A stretch of 64,000 nt of DNA from VRUE01 sp963732225 (GCA_963732225.1 CAVSYR010000001.1:106185-170184); one strand, 5' to 3'; positions 41,671-50,926 are shown, counted from the first letter of the stretch. Numbers and translations: made by a program. The notes: generated by a model from the sequence alone, not told the origin.

Positions 41671-43175
41671 TAGGCCGGTGTCTCGATCTTGGGGAAGAGC
41701 TGGGGCACCCGCTCGGCGCTCTGACCGCCGGCGCGCGAGCCGAAATCGGCGAGCGTGCGACCCTCTTCGGCGAGCGCCGCGAGCAGGGTCTCGCTGGTCT
41801 GCGGCAGATACGGGACGAGCAGCAGCGTCGTCACCCGCAGCCCCTCGACCAGGTTGTAGAGGACCTCGTCGAGGCGCTCGGGGTCGGCCTCGTCCTTGGC
41901 CAGCACCCAGGGCTGGGTCTCCTCGACGTAACGATTGAGCCGCCGCACCAGCGTCCAGGCCACCTCCAAGGCTTGGGTCAGCTCTGCCCGGTCGAGCAAC
42001 TCGCTGAAGCGCGGCACGACGCCTTCGAAGTCCTCGGCGAGCACGGCGTCGACGGCGGCCACCGGCACCGTGCCGGCGCGGTAGCGCTCGACCATCGCCA
42101 GCACGCGGCTGGCGAGGTTGCCGTAGTCGTTGGCGAGCTCGGTCTCGTAGCGCGACTCGAAGCCGGCGGTCGAGATCGAGCCATCCTGGCCGAAGCTAAC
42201 CTCGCGGAAGAGGTAGAAGCGCAGCGCGTCGGCGCCGAAGCGATCGATCACCTCGAACGGGTCGAGCACGTTGCCGAGGCTCTTCGACATCTTCTTCTCG
42301 CCCATCAGCAGGTAGCCGTGGATCGTCATCCGCTGCGGCGGCTTGAGGTCGGCGGCGAGGCAGAGAGCGGGCCAGATCACCGCGTGGAACTTGAGGATGT
42401 CCTTGGCCAGCACGTGCAGGCTGGCGGGCCAGTAGCGCTCGCTCAGGTCCTCCCCCTCGCGGGCGAAGGTGAGCGCCGTGACGTAGTTGAGCAGCGCGTC
42501 GAACCAGACGTACATCCGCTGCTCGGGGTCCCAGGGCAGCGGCAGCCCCCATTTCAGCGTCGGCCGCGAGAGCGAGACGTCTTCCAGCCCGCCCTTAATG
42601 AACGAGACCGCCTCGTTGCGGCGGAAGTCGGGCACGACGAAATCGGGCCGCGCCTCATACAGGTCTTCGAGTTGCCCCTGGAAGGCAGAGAGGCGGAAGA
42701 ACCAGTTCTCCTCGCGCACCTTCTCCAGCGGGATCTCGTGGATCGGGCAGGTATTGCCCGGCCCGAGCTCACGCTCGGTCTTGAAGTCGGCGCAGCGCGG
42801 GCAGTACCAGCCTTCGTAAGTGCCCTTGCTGACCCAGCCGTTGTCATAGACCCGCTGGATGATCTCCGCCACCTTCGCCTCATGCCGCGGATCCGAGGTG
42901 CGAATAAAGAAGTCGTTGGTAGCACCGATGATCGGCCCCAGCGCCTCGAACTTGGCCGCATTGCGATCGGCCAGCTCCTGCGGCGAGATCCCCTCCCGCT
43001 CCGCCGCCGTCTCAATCGGCTCCCCATGCTCGTCGGTGCCGGTGAGAAAGAAGACATCCTCCCCCCTCTGCCGCATGTGCCGCGCCAGCACGTCGGCCGC
43101 CATCGTCGAGTACGCGTGCCCGAGGTGCGGCTCCGCGTTGACGTAGTAGATCGGGGTGGTGACGTAGTAAGGCAC
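41670..43175 (-). CDS. metG: Methionyl-tRNA synthetase
   Basis: The 501-residue class I synthetase has the HIGH-like PHLGHAYS motif near residue 16, the zinc knuckle YCPRCADF...NTCPIHEIP of the Thermus-like type (three Cys and a His), and KKMSKSLGN as the KMSKS loop. An anticodon-binding helical domain ends the protein. No C-terminal tRNA-binding EMAP-like domain is present, matching a monomeric form. It lies between rsmI and an ABC exporter on the same strand. Confidence 0.97.
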   Translation of the reverse strand: MPYYVTTPIYYVNAEPHLGHAYSTMAADVLARHMRQRGEDVFFLTGTDEHGEPIETAAEREGISPQELADRNAAKFEALGPIIGATNDFFIRTSDPRHEAKVAEIIQRVYDNGWVSKGTYEGWYCPRCADFKTERELGPGNTCPIHEIPLEKVREENWFFRLSAFQGQLEDLYEARPDFVVPDFRRNEAVSFIKGGLEDVSLSRPTLKWGLPLPWDPEQRMYVWFDALLNYVTALTFAREGEDLSERYWPASLHVLAKDILKFHAVIWPALCLAADLKPPQRMTIHGYLLMGEKKMSKSLGNVLDPFEVIDRFGADALRFYLFREVSFGQDGSISTAGFESRYETELANDYGNLASRVLAMVERYRAGTVPVAAVDAVLAEDFEGVVPRFSELLDRAELTQALEVAWTLVRRLNRYVEETQPWVLAKDEADPERLDEVLYNLVEGLRVTTLLLVPYLPQTSETLLAALAEEGRTLADFGSRAGGQSAERVPQLFPKIETPA

Positions 43176-43186
43176 TGACGTTGAGG

Positions 43187-44014
43187 CTATCTACGCGGCT
43201 CGCGGCCGGTCAGCGCTCGGTAGAGATCGTTCGCCCGCGTGCCGGTGAGGGCGGCAACGACTGAGGCGGCGGCGCGGGGGCGGGCGCCGGACTGGACCAG
43301 GTGGCGGAGGGCGTCGACGGCGAAGCCGACGTCGCGGTCGTGCTCCTCGGCGGCGGCCGGGGCGATGACGAGGACGATCTCGCCCTTGACGTCGCCACGG
43401 AAGCGGCGGGCCAGTTCGGCCAGGGAGCCGCGGGAGACTTCCTCGTGCATCTTGGTCATCTCACGGCAGACGGCGGCGGGGCGATCGGGGGCGATCGCGG
43501 CCAGCGCCGCCAGCGACTCCCCCACCCGCCGCGGCGACTCGAAGGCGATCACGGTCTCGGCCGAGCGCAGCACGCGCTCCATCTCGCCCGAGCGCTTGGG
43601 CAGGAAGCCCTCAAAGCGCCAGCGGTCGGTGGGCAGGCCGGAGGCGACTAGCGCCACCGGCACCACCGATGGCCCGGGCAGCACGGTGATGTCGAGGTCG
43701 CGTTCGATGCAGCGGCGGATCAGCTTGTAGCCGGGGTCCGAGACCGCTGGCATGCCGGCGTCGGAGACGAGGGCGACGATGTCGCCGCGCTCGATCCGCT
43801 GGGCCAGCTCGGTCGCCCGCGGCCCTTCGTTGCCCTCGTGGTTGGAGATCAGCGGCGGCGCCGGGCGAATGCCGAGCTTGTCGAGCAGGCCGCCGGTGCG
43901 GCGGGTGTCCTCGCAGGCGATGAAGTCAGCCGCGACGAGGGCTTCGCGGACACGGACCGTGATGTCGTCGAGGTTGCCGATCGGGGTCGGGCAGACGATC
44001 AGCTCGCCGGGCAT
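43187..44014 (-). CDS. rsmI: 16S rRNA (cytidine-1402-2'-O)-methyltransferase
   Basis: The 275-residue SAM-dependent methyltransferase of the tetrapyrrole-methylase fold shows LIVCPTPIGNLDDITVR, ACEDTRRTGGLLDKLGI, ALVSDAGMPAVSDPGYKL, and GLPTDRWRFEGFLPK, the hallmark motifs of RsmI (YraL). It 2'-O-methylates C1402 in the 16S decoding centre. The ATG overlaps the stop of the glucokinase gene. It is next to metG, as in many bacteria. Confidence 0.96.
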   Translation of the reverse strand: MPGELIVCPTPIGNLDDITVRVREALVAADFIACEDTRRTGGLLDKLGIRPAPPLISNHEGNEGPRATELAQRIERGDIVALVSDAGMPAVSDPGYKLIRRCIERDLDITVLPGPSVVPVALVASGLPTDRWRFEGFLPKRSGEMERVLRSAETVIAFESPRRVGESLAALAAIAPDRPAAVCREMTKMHEEVSRGSLAELARRFRGDVKGEIVLVIAPAAAEEHDRDVGFAVDALRHLVQSGARPRAAASVVAALTGTRANDLYRALTGREPRR

Positions 44015-44976
44015 CAGCCCTTCCCCTGCTCCAGCTCGATCCGCGCCATCGCCGCGGCGCCGATCATGCCGGCGTCCGAGCCGAGCTCGGCCGCGACCAC
44101 CGGGATCTTCTTCATCGGCGGCAGCGCCCGCTCCGCCAGCACCCGCCGCGCCGGCTCGAGCAGCAGGTCGCCGGCGGCGATCACGCCGCCGCCGATGACG
44201 AAGACTTCCGGCTCGAAGATGTTGGCGAAGCTGGTCAGGGCGACGCCGAGGCGCGAACCGATCAGGTCGAAGACGCCGCGCGCGGTCGCGTCACCGGCGA
44301 GCGCCGCCTCGGTGACCACCTTGCCGTCGATCGTCTCGCCGTCGGCGAGCATCGCGCCCAGGGCCGAGTCGGGCTCGCTCTCGGCGGCGGCACGACCCTC
44401 GCGACCGAGCGCCGTCCCCGACGCCAGCGTCTCGACGCAACCGCGCCCCGGGCAGTTGCCCTGGCAGGGCGGACCGTCGGCCTCGATCACCGTGTGGCCG
44501 AGCTCAGACCCGGCGCCGGTCGAGCCGCGGTAGATCTCGCCGTTCAAGATCAACCCGCCACCGATCCCGGTGCCGATCGTCAGCATCACCGCGTTTTCAG
44601 CGCCGCGCGCCGCGCCGTAGAGGTGCTCGGCCAGGGCCGCCACGGTGGCGTCGTTGTCGACGAAGACCGGCAGGCCGGCGCGCTCGCCGATCAGATCGCG
44701 GATCGGCAGGTTCTCCAGCGGCAGGTTGACCGCGGAGACCGCGATTCCCTTGTCGTGGTTGATCGTCGCCGGAATGCCGAGGCCGACCGCCGCGGCGCCG
44801 GGGCATTTCCCCCGCGCCTCCTCGATCTCGCGCACCAGCAGCTCGACCAGCTCGTCCTCGGTTTGGCCGGTGGAGGCCTCGCGGCTCTCCCAGAGCACCT
44901 TCGAATCTGAATCGACGACGCCGAGCAGCATCTTCGTGCCACCCAGGTCAACGCCGATGATTTCCCCTGCACTCAT
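44014..44976 (-). CDS. glk: ROK-family glucokinase
   Basis: The 320-residue ROK kinase has the ATP loop IIGVDLGGTKMLLGVVD, GLPVFVDNDATVAALAE (catalytic Asp in DNDA), TIGTGIGGGLILNGEIY, the ROK signature GAGSELGHTVIE, and the zinc motif CQGNCPGRGCVE. Actinobacterial ROK glucokinases phosphorylate glucose with ATP or polyphosphate. The organism also has an exopolyphosphatase in this window, but polyphosphate use cannot be told from sequence alone. It is divergent from the LCP gene with a 65-bp spacer. Confidence 0.92.
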   Translation of the reverse strand: MSAGEIIGVDLGGTKMLLGVVDSDSKVLWESREASTGQTEDELVELLVREIEEARGKCPGAAAVGLGIPATINHDKGIAVSAVNLPLENLPIRDLIGERAGLPVFVDNDATVAALAEHLYGAARGAENAVMLTIGTGIGGGLILNGEIYRGSTGAGSELGHTVIEADGPPCQGNCPGRGCVETLASGTALGREGRAAAESEPDSALGAMLADGETIDGKVVTEAALAGDATARGVFDLIGSRLGVALTSFANIFEPEVFVIGGGVIAAGDLLLEPARRVLAERALPPMKKIPVVAAELGSDAGMIGAAAMARIELEQGKG

Positions 44977-45041
44977 ACGAGCTTCAAGGCAGGGTAGAGG
45001 CGGGCGACCGCGGGCATCGGCATGATTCCCGGCAGTCTTTC

Positions 45042-46283
45042 ATGGCCGACAATGGCGAGCAGCAGCCCTCCGGGCCGCCCGAGTACAAGGTCTACCGGTC
45101 CCGGAAGGGCCGCTTGTCCGGGTTGCGGTCCCCAGATCTCTCAGGACTCAGGGAGCGGACGCCGCGCGCGCCGAAGTGGTGGCGGCGCGATAAGGGAGAC
45201 GAGGAGCCGAAGCCCGAGCGCACCGGGCCGCCCCGCCGCTGGACCGCCAAGCGGGTGCTCAAGTGGGTCGGGATCGCGGCGCTGGGCTGGATCCTGCTCA
45301 GCTTCCTTGCCTTCGCCGTCTCCGCCCAGCTGCAGTCCTTCAAGCTCTCCGGCGAAGCCAAGGACGCCCTGCACGGCAACCCCTTCTTGCTGCCCAGCGC
45401 CCAGACGATCCTCGTGCTCGGCACCGACGCCCGCCCGCCCGACACCAAGGGAACCGGCGCGCCCTCGCAAAAGTGCTTCGAACAGCAGGCCCACGGCGAC
45501 GCGCCGCACGACGGCTGCGAAGACGGTCAGTTCCGCGCCGACACCCTGATGCTGATCCGCGCCGGCGGCGGCGCCTTCCGCAAACTCTCGATCCCGCGCG
45601 ACAGCTACGCCGAAATCCCCGGCCAGAACCCGCAGAAAATCAACGCCGCCTTCGCCTTCGGCGGCGCCAAGGCCCAGATCGAAGCGGTTGAAGACTTCCT
45701 CAACATCCAGGTCGACCACGTCGCGATCGTCGACTTCACCGGCTTCGAAGACCTGATCGACGCCGTCGGCGGGGTCGAAGTCAACGTCCCGCACAAGCTC
45801 TGCGCCGACATCTCCGGCGGCGCCGGCGGCGGTCAGGGCGGCGTCACTCTGCGCCTGCACAAGGGCGAGAACACGCTCGACGGCGAAAAGGCCCTCGCCT
45901 ACTCACGGGTGCGCGAGCCGAGCGAATGCCCCGGCCCCGGCAAGAGCGCCTACTCGCTCGGCTACAACGACTTCGACCGCGCCCAGGCCCAGCAGCGCGT
46001 GATCAACGGCATCAAGGACCGCCTCACCGACCCGCTGCGCCTCCCCTACAACTTCATCCACGGCCCGATCATCGGCTGGGAGGCGCCCAAAGCCTTCGTC
46101 AGCGACATGGGCTTCCTGACCATGCCGCAGCTGATCCTCTCCGCCGCGATCGGCGGCAGCGGCAACACCGACGTCCTCTGCGCCGGTGCCCACTCTGGCT
46201 GCGACCCCAACGGCCCCGAAGGCGCCGTCGTGGTGCCGGAGTCAACCCGGCGCCACGCCGTCGACCGTCTGCTCAACGGCTAG
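45042..46283 (+). CDS. LytR-CpsA-Psr (LCP) family glycopolymer ligase
   Basis: The 413-residue type II membrane protein has a cytoplasmic basic, Pro-rich N terminus (about 1-70), one membrane segment (WVGIAALGWILLSFLAFAVS, about 75-94) and an extracellular LCP domain. That domain shows ILVLGTDARPP, FRADTLMLIRAG, LSIPRDSYAEIPG, KINAAFAFGG and ALAYSRVREPS, with the conserved Asp and Arg residues that bind the lipid pyrophosphate. LCP enzymes transfer glycopolymers from lipid carriers to peptidoglycan. An insertion with two Cys (KCFEQQAHGDAPHDGCEDG) in the first part of the domain could form a disulfide. Confidence 0.93.
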   Translation: MADNGEQQPSGPPEYKVYRSRKGRLSGLRSPDLSGLRERTPRAPKWWRRDKGDEEPKPERTGPPRRWTAKRVLKWVGIAALGWILLSFLAFAVSAQLQSFKLSGEAKDALHGNPFLLPSAQTILVLGTDARPPDTKGTGAPSQKCFEQQAHGDAPHDGCEDGQFRADTLMLIRAGGGAFRKLSIPRDSYAEIPGQNPQKINAAFAFGGAKAQIEAVEDFLNIQVDHVAIVDFTGFEDLIDAVGGVEVNVPHKLCADISGGAGGGQGGVTLRLHKGENTLDGEKALAYSRVREPSECPGPGKSAYSLGYNDFDRAQAQQRVINGIKDRLTDPLRLPYNFIHGPIIGWEAPKAFVSDMGFLTMPQLILSAAIGGSGNTDVLCAGAHSGCDPNGPEGAVVVPESTRRHAVDRLLNG

Positions 46284-46306
46284 AGCCGCAGCGCGCGCAG
46301 CATTTT

Positions 46307-46322
46307 CCACACCAGGGTGTGG
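46307..46322. terminator. Short perfect hairpin between convergent genes
   Basis: CCACACC (46307-46313) and GGTGTGG (46316-46322) pair across an AG loop between the LCP and FmdB stops. No U-run follows on either strand, so terminator function is uncertain. Confidence 0.4.
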
Positions 46323-46342
46323 TCAAACCTGCCTGGGCGAAC

Positions 46343-46660
46343 TCAGTCGCTTGTCGTCGAGGCCTTGGGCTTGTCGCCGGAGGATTTCGAGTCGCTCGAC
46401 TTCGACTCGCTGGAGCTCTCGGACGAACCCTTGGACTCGCCGGAGCCCTCGGAGGAACCGCCGTTGGCGGCAGCGCCCTTCTTCTTCTTGCCGTAGTCGG
46501 TGTTGTAGAAGCCGGAGCCCTTGAAGTGGACGGCGACGGGGTGCAGGACGCGCACCGCGGGAGCGCCGCACTCCTGGCACTCGGTCAGCGCCTCGTCGCT
46601 CATCTTCTGGATCACGTCGAAGACGTGGCCGTTCTCGCATTTGTACTCGTAGATAGGCAC
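46343..46660 (-). CDS. FmdB-type zinc-ribbon protein with Ser/Lys-rich tail
   Basis: GTG 46660 gives 105 residues. The first 45 form an FmdB/CxxC_CxxC_SSSS zinc ribbon (PIYEYKCENGHVFDVIQ, then CQECGAPAVRVLHP, and VHFKGSGFYNTDYG). The rest is a Ser/Gly/Lys/Glu low-complexity tail. Such small regulators are widespread and their function is mostly unknown. It is divergent from glyS with only 36 bp between start codons. A longer upstream frame overlapping glyS is rejected. Confidence 0.88.
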   Translation of the reverse strand: MPIYEYKCENGHVFDVIQKMSDEALTECQECGAPAVRVLHPVAVHFKGSGFYNTDYGKKKKGAAANGGSSEGSGESKGSSESSSESKSSDSKSSGDKPKASTTSD

Positions 46661-46696
46661 GGGATGCGGGATTATCGCAGCCGATACGGTTCCGGC

Positions 46697-48088
46697 ATGG
46701 CAGCCGAGCAGCAGGGGGAGCGCGCGACCGACGTCTCGATGGAGGAGATCGTCGCTCTCTGCAAGCGCCGCGGCTTCGTCTTCCCCTCTTCTGAGATCTA
46801 CGGCGGGCTCGGCTCGACCTACGACTACGGCCACTACGGCGTGCTGCTGAAGAACAACGTCAAGGGCGAGTGGTGGCGGGCGATGCTGCAGGAACGCGAC
46901 GACATCGTCGCCCTCGACTCGGCGATCCTCCAGCACCCGCGGGTCTGGGAGGCCTCGGGCCACCTCGAAGGCTTCACCGACCCGCTCGTCCAATGCCTTG
47001 GCAAGTGCAAGAAGCGCTGGCGCGAGGACCACCTGCGCGAGGCGGTCGAAGCCGAAGGTGGCGACCCCGGCGCCGAGCTGCGCTGCCCCGAGTGCGGCGG
47101 CGAGCTTTCCGAGCCGCGTCAGTTCAACCTGATGTTCGAGACCCACGTCGGCCCGGTCGCCGGTGAGGGCTCAGAGGTCTACCTGCGGCCCGAGACCGCT
47201 CAGGGCATCTTCATCAACTTCAAGAACGTGATGGCCTTCGCTCGCAAGAAGCCCCCCTTCGGCATCGCCCAGATCGGCAAGTCCTTCCGCAACGAGATCA
47301 CCCCCGGCAACTTCATCTTCCGCACCCGCGAGTTCGAGCAGATGGAGATGGAGTTCTTCGTGCCGCCGGCCGAGGCGGAGCGCTGGTACCGCGAGTGGAT
47401 CGAGCTGCGCGAGCGCTGGTACACCAACCTCGGCATCCGCCCCGACTTCCTCCGCGTCCGCCCCCACGACACCGACGAGCTCTCGCACTACTCATCGGGC
47501 ACCAGCGACGTCGAGTACCTCTTCCCGATCGGCTGGTCGGAGCTGGAGGGGATCGCCAACCGCGGCGACTTCGACCTCACCCAACACGCCAAGTTCAGCG
47601 GCGAGAAGCTCGAGTACTTCGACCAGCAGACCAAAGAGCGCTACGTCCCCCACGTGATCGAGCCCGCCGCCGGCGCCGACCGCGCCACCCTCGCTTTCCT
47701 GGTCGACGCCTATGAGGTCGAGGAAGTCGAGGGTCGCCAGCGCACCGTGCTGCGCCTCCACCCCCGCCTCGCCCCCAACAAGGTCGCTGTCCTCCCCCTC
47801 GTCTCCAAGGAGGGCATGCCAGAGAAGGCCCGGGAGATCTTCAGCGAGCTGCGCGCCCGCATGCCCGCCGAGTTCGACGAAGGTGGCTCGATCGGCAAGC
47901 GCTATCGCCGCCAGGACGAGATCGGCACCCCCTGGGGCATCACCGTTGACCACCAGACGATGGAAGACGACACCGTCACCCTGCGCGACCGCGACTCGCT
48001 CGAGCAGACGCGAGTCCCGATCGCCGGCTTGGCGGACGACCTAGCCGCCCGCCTGGCCCAGCCCTGGCGCAGCCCCAAGCTGTCCTAG
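46697..48088 (+). CDS. glyS: Glycyl-tRNA synthetase, single-chain class II type
   Basis: ATG 46697 gives 463 residues. Signatures of the alpha2-type enzyme are present: RRGFVFPSSEIYGGLGSTYD, RPETAQGIFINFKN (motif 2 region), IGKSFRNEITPGNFIFRTRE, EQMEMEFFV, and the C-terminal anticodon domain with GSIGKRYRRQDEIGTPW. A Cys cluster (CLGKCKKRW...CPECGGEL) could bind zinc. It charges tRNA-Gly. Its TAG shares a CTAG with the stop of the convergent VOC gene. Confidence 0.97.
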   Translation: MAAEQQGERATDVSMEEIVALCKRRGFVFPSSEIYGGLGSTYDYGHYGVLLKNNVKGEWWRAMLQERDDIVALDSAILQHPRVWEASGHLEGFTDPLVQCLGKCKKRWREDHLREAVEAEGGDPGAELRCPECGGELSEPRQFNLMFETHVGPVAGEGSEVYLRPETAQGIFINFKNVMAFARKKPPFGIAQIGKSFRNEITPGNFIFRTREFEQMEMEFFVPPAEAERWYREWIELRERWYTNLGIRPDFLRVRPHDTDELSHYSSGTSDVEYLFPIGWSELEGIANRGDFDLTQHAKFSGEKLEYFDQQTKERYVPHVIEPAAGADRATLAFLVDAYEVEEVEGRQRTVLRLHPRLAPNKVAVLPLVSKEGMPEKAREIFSELRARMPAEFDEGGSIGKRYRRQDEIGTPWGITVDHQTMEDDTVTLRDRDSLEQTRVPIAGLADDLAARLAQPWRSPKLS

Positions 48089-48450
48089 CCCTCAATCAAG
48101 CCGATCACGTTGCCCTCGGGGTCTTTGAGCTGGCCGAGGACCATGCGGCCCATGATCGTCTCGGGGCCCATCACGCGGGTGCCGCCGAGGGACTCGGCCT
48201 TGCTCAGGGCCTCCTCGACGCTGGGGACTTCGACGTAGAAGGTGACGTGGCCCTCGTAGCCGTCGGGGCCCTGGCCGATGCCGCCGCCCAGACCGATGCC
48301 TTCGGCGTTGCTGTTGGCCTCGCGATCGACCAGGCCGTATTTCATCTCGTTCTCGGCGTTGACGTCCCAGTCGAATAGGTCGGCGTAGTAGCTCTGCAGC
48401 TTCTCACCGTCCTTGCCGACGACCTCGAAGTGGACTACTGGCTGTCCCAT
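48085..48450 (-). CDS. VOC-superfamily (glyoxalase-like) protein
   Basis: The 121-residue protein from ATG 48450 has a superb GGAGGAAAAG ribosome-binding site. It has the paired beta-alpha-beta3 VOC layout: VVHFEVVGKDGEKLQSYYADLF, cut here at its core HFEVVGKDGEKL, and HVTFYVEVPSVEEALSKAES, ending LKDPEGNVIGLIEG with the usual metal-ligand Glu. The family includes glyoxalases, dioxygenases and antibiotic-binding proteins; the substrate is unknown. A longer frame upstream overlaps the next gene and is rejected. Confidence 0.9.
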   Translation of the reverse strand: MGQPVVHFEVVGKDGEKLQSYYADLFDWDVNAENEMKYGLVDREANSNAEGIGLGGGIGQGPDGYEGHVTFYVEVPSVEEALSKAESLGGTRVMGPETIMGRMVLGQLKDPEGNVIGLIEG

Positions 48451-48472
48451 GATCTTTTCCTCCTGGTTGTGG

Positions 48473-49507
48473 CTAAGCGCTTGCCATGAACCGTTCCACA
48501 TCCGCTGCATCGGCAGCGAGCGCGGCGGTGGCCTGCTTGCTGATCCGGCCCAGCGGCTCGACCGTGACCTTGCCGCGGTTGAGCCTCCAGGTGCCGACGG
48601 CACGGCCCTTGACCATCGCGAAGGGCCGGAAGATGCCGTTCATGGTCACCAGGTGGGTATGGGGACCGAGGATCAGCTCGCGCGAGGTCCAGCCGAGCAG
48701 CAGCGGGTCGAAGGCACCGAGCAGGCGCGGGCCGGGCACCTCGGGCTGCGGCGGAGACGCAGCAAGATGAACGAGACCATCGTCACGCTCGACCAGCTCC
48801 GAGGCGATCGCGGTGAGTCCGGCGCGGGCGTCGCGCAGCGGCAGCCCCGCCCAGCGCGCCAGGTCGCGGTCGTCCGCCGGCGCGTGGCCGATCAGGTAGC
48901 GGCGGGCGAGCTCGGCGAGAGCGACGTCGCGCTCGATCGGCTTTACGCGATCGAGCCAGTCGGCGACCAGGACATAGGCGTGGTCCTTGCCGACCATCGG
49001 GCCGCGCACCACCACGCCCCGCACCGCGGCGAGAAAGAGTAGGTGGACCAGCGCCTGCCCCGCAGTGGGAACACCGGCGTCGTCGAGGCGTTCGCGCAGC
49101 TGGTGCCGGGTGAGCGGTCCCTCTTTGGCCAAGCTCCGTTCAATCGTCTTCACCGCCTTCTCGCCCTGCTGCGTGGTGACCCCCTCTTGGCGGAGGCGAC
49201 GGCTGCAAGACGTCAGCAGCGGCGGGGTCGTCAGCATCTGCAGCCACGGGTAGTCCTCGCTGCGGACGAGGTGGAGGGTGCCGCGATTGAGCCAGGTGAT
49301 CAGCAGCGAGCGCTCCTCACTCAGGGCCCGGTCCACGTCCGCGGCCGTCAGCCCCTCGCTGCGCGCCCTGACCGCAAGCCGGGCGCCGCGCGGGTCCTGG
49401 CCCTGTACGGCAAGTAGCCGACCAGCCACATCCGCGGCCTCCCGCTCGGGGGCGCCGGCAAGGCCTTGAGAGGCGAACCGTTCGGCGAAGATCGATGCAG
49501 TGGGCAC
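48473..49507 (-). CDS. Winged-helix DNA-binding protein (HTH_42, AlkZ/YcaQ-like)
   Basis: The 344-residue protein matches the HTH_42 layout: LLAVQGQDPRGARLAV near residues 31-46, several winged-helix units, WLNRGTLHLV, GRRWLN-type turns and a C-terminal beta barrel (LLGAFDPLLLGWTSRE, GTWRLNRGKVTVEP). AlkZ-type members are DNA glycosylases with a QxQ catalytic motif; here Q35-G36-Q37 sits at that position, with Gly instead of the aliphatic residue. A DNA-repair role is plausible but unproven. It is co-oriented with the VOC gene, 22 bp downstream. Confidence 0.8.
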   Translation of the reverse strand: MPTASIFAERFASQGLAGAPEREAADVAGRLLAVQGQDPRGARLAVRARSEGLTAADVDRALSEERSLLITWLNRGTLHLVRSEDYPWLQMLTTPPLLTSCSRRLRQEGVTTQQGEKAVKTIERSLAKEGPLTRHQLRERLDDAGVPTAGQALVHLLFLAAVRGVVVRGPMVGKDHAYVLVADWLDRVKPIERDVALAELARRYLIGHAPADDRDLARWAGLPLRDARAGLTAIASELVERDDGLVHLAASPPQPEVPGPRLLGAFDPLLLGWTSRELILGPHTHLVTMNGIFRPFAMVKGRAVGTWRLNRGKVTVEPLGRISKQATAALAADAADVERFMASA

Positions 49508-49567
49508 GCTCAGAGTGAGAACGAGCTGACGAGCGCAGTCAGAGCAGCCGTCGAGACGGCCCGTCGC

Positions 49568-50134
49568 CTATTCGACGGCGAGTAGGTCGATCATGAAGAT
49601 CAACGTTTCGTTCGGCCCGATATTGGGCGGCGAACCGGCGGCGCCGTAGGCAAGTTCGCCCGGTATCAGCAGCTCGCGACGTCCGCCGACTTTCATTCCT
49701 ACGACACCCTGATCCCAGCCTTTGATCACTTCGCCGGCGCCGAGGGTGAAGCTGAACGGTTCGTTCCGGCTCCAAGAGGAGTCGAATTCTTCTTCGGAGT
49801 CATAGCCGACCCCGACGTACTGCACGGTCACTTTGTCGCCGGCTTTGGCTTCGGGGCCAGTGCCTTCTTCGATTTCCTTGGTAGCGAAATTTTCTGGCGA
49901 GACGCCCTTGGGCACCGTGACCGTGGGCTTCGTCTTCTTCTTGTTGGGGCTCGCCTTCGGCACGCTTTCACCGGATTCCTTTGAGCTTTCACCGGATTTG
50001 GTGGAGCTTTCGCCGGCTTCGGTGGATGCACTCGATTCGGTCGAGCTGGTCGACGAGTCACTGCTGCCGCCACAGCCAGTGACCGCAGTCGCGAGGGCAG
50101 CGCAAAGCGCCAGGATGATTAGCGAGAATTTCAT
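49568..50134 (-). CDS. FKBP-type peptidyl-prolyl isomerase lipoprotein
   Basis: In this 188-residue protein, a lipoprotein signal peptide with lipobox AVTGCGG (Cys21) is followed by a Ser/Glu/Lys-rich linker (about 24-75). A complete FKBP domain follows (GDKVTVQYVGVG, PFSFTLGAGEVIKGWDQGVV, GRRELLIPGELAYG, ETLIFMIDLLAV). It should be attached to the outer face of the membrane and help fold exported proteins. Glu and Lys are mostly GAA and AAA, a bias shared with the other exported foldase at 14739. Confidence 0.94.
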   Translation of the reverse strand: MKFSLIILALCAALATAVTGCGGSSDSSTSSTESSASTEAGESSTKSGESSKESGESVPKASPNKKKTKPTVTVPKGVSPENFATKEIEEGTGPEAKAGDKVTVQYVGVGYDSEEEFDSSWSRNEPFSFTLGAGEVIKGWDQGVVGMKVGGRRELLIPGELAYGAAGSPPNIGPNETLIFMIDLLAVE

Positions 50135-50178
50135 CGAGCGAAGATCCTACGCAAGCTTTGCCGGAAAGGCGTCACGCC

Positions 50179-50541
50179 TCAGCGCTTGCCGGTCATCGAG
50201 TTCCAGGCACGGCGGAAAAAGCCCGGGCGGCCGCCGACGAGATCGGCGGGGTTGACCGAGAGCGCACCCGGGTTGGCGTCGGGCGCCGTCAGCTTCGCCG
50301 CCTCGGCGGCGTCGATCTTGAGCACGACGCCGCGCTCGTAAATCTGCCCCACCTCGGGAGCGTCGACGAAACGGTGCCCGCCGGGCCCGGCGGTGGTGTC
50401 GAAGACGATGCCGTCGAACATGTCGAGGTTGGGCGCCGAGAGCACCCGCACCACCCGGCCGAGGTTCTCGCCGTCGCTCGAGTAGACCGGCACTCCTTTG
50501 GCCACCGCGAGATACGAGGTGGGCTCTCCAAGGTTCTCCAT
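50179..50541 (-). CDS. PRC-barrel domain protein
   Basis: ATG 50541 gives 120 residues. The N-terminal half is a PRC-barrel (AVAKGVPVYSSDGENLGRVV, VLSAPNLDMFDGIVFDTT), a small beta-barrel found in RimM and photosynthetic reaction-centre proteins and often used as a regulatory or RNA-binding module. The rest includes VVLKIDAAEAAKL and a basic end (PGFFRRAWNSMTGKR). Function is unknown. An upstream Met at 50553 is an alternative start. Confidence 0.8.
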   Translation of the reverse strand: MENLGEPTSYLAVAKGVPVYSSDGENLGRVVRVLSAPNLDMFDGIVFDTTAGPGGHRFVDAPEVGQIYERGVVLKIDAAEAAKLTAPDANPGALSVNPADLVGGRPGFFRRAWNSMTGKR

Positions 50542-50633
50542 TGGGCTGAGCATATCCACAGTCAATGCCGCCCTAGTCACTCCCGGGCGGGCTATGCTCG
50601 CTGCGGTACTCAGGGTTCTACAGAGGAGGATGC

Positions 50634-50921
50634 ATGGCGATCGGCTTGCGGTTGAAGTTCGAGGGCGGCACCCAGGACCAGTACGACGCAATGCACGGCC
50701 AGATGAACGTAGATGGCGACCCACCGGAGGGCCTGATCTTCCATTCCGCCGGGCCGATCGAGGGTGGCTGGGGCATCATCGACTTCTGGGAGTCACGCGA
50801 TCACTTCGACCGCTTCCAGGGCTCGCGGCTGGGACCGGCGATTCGGGAGATGGGCGACCAAGCTTTCCAAGGGCCTCCCGACATCAAAGAGTTCCCCGTC
50901 CACCACATCACCAAGCCCTAG
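50634..50921 (+). CDS. Small protein, possible dimeric alpha/beta-barrel fold
   Basis: This 95-residue protein has a strong ribosome-binding site (AGAGGAGGATGC before ATG). The sequence GLRLKFEGGTQDQYDAMHGQ...GLIFHSAGPIEGGWGIIDFW...SRDHFDRFQ resembles the ferredoxin-like ABM/EthD-type monooxygenase fold, seen here only as a weak match. It ends six bases before the acyl-CoA synthetase start, so the two form an operon. Confidence 0.7.
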   Translation: MAIGLRLKFEGGTQDQYDAMHGQMNVDGDPPEGLIFHSAGPIEGGWGIIDFWESRDHFDRFQGSRLGPAIREMGDQAFQGPPDIKEFPVHHITKP

Positions 50922-50926
50922 GGGAG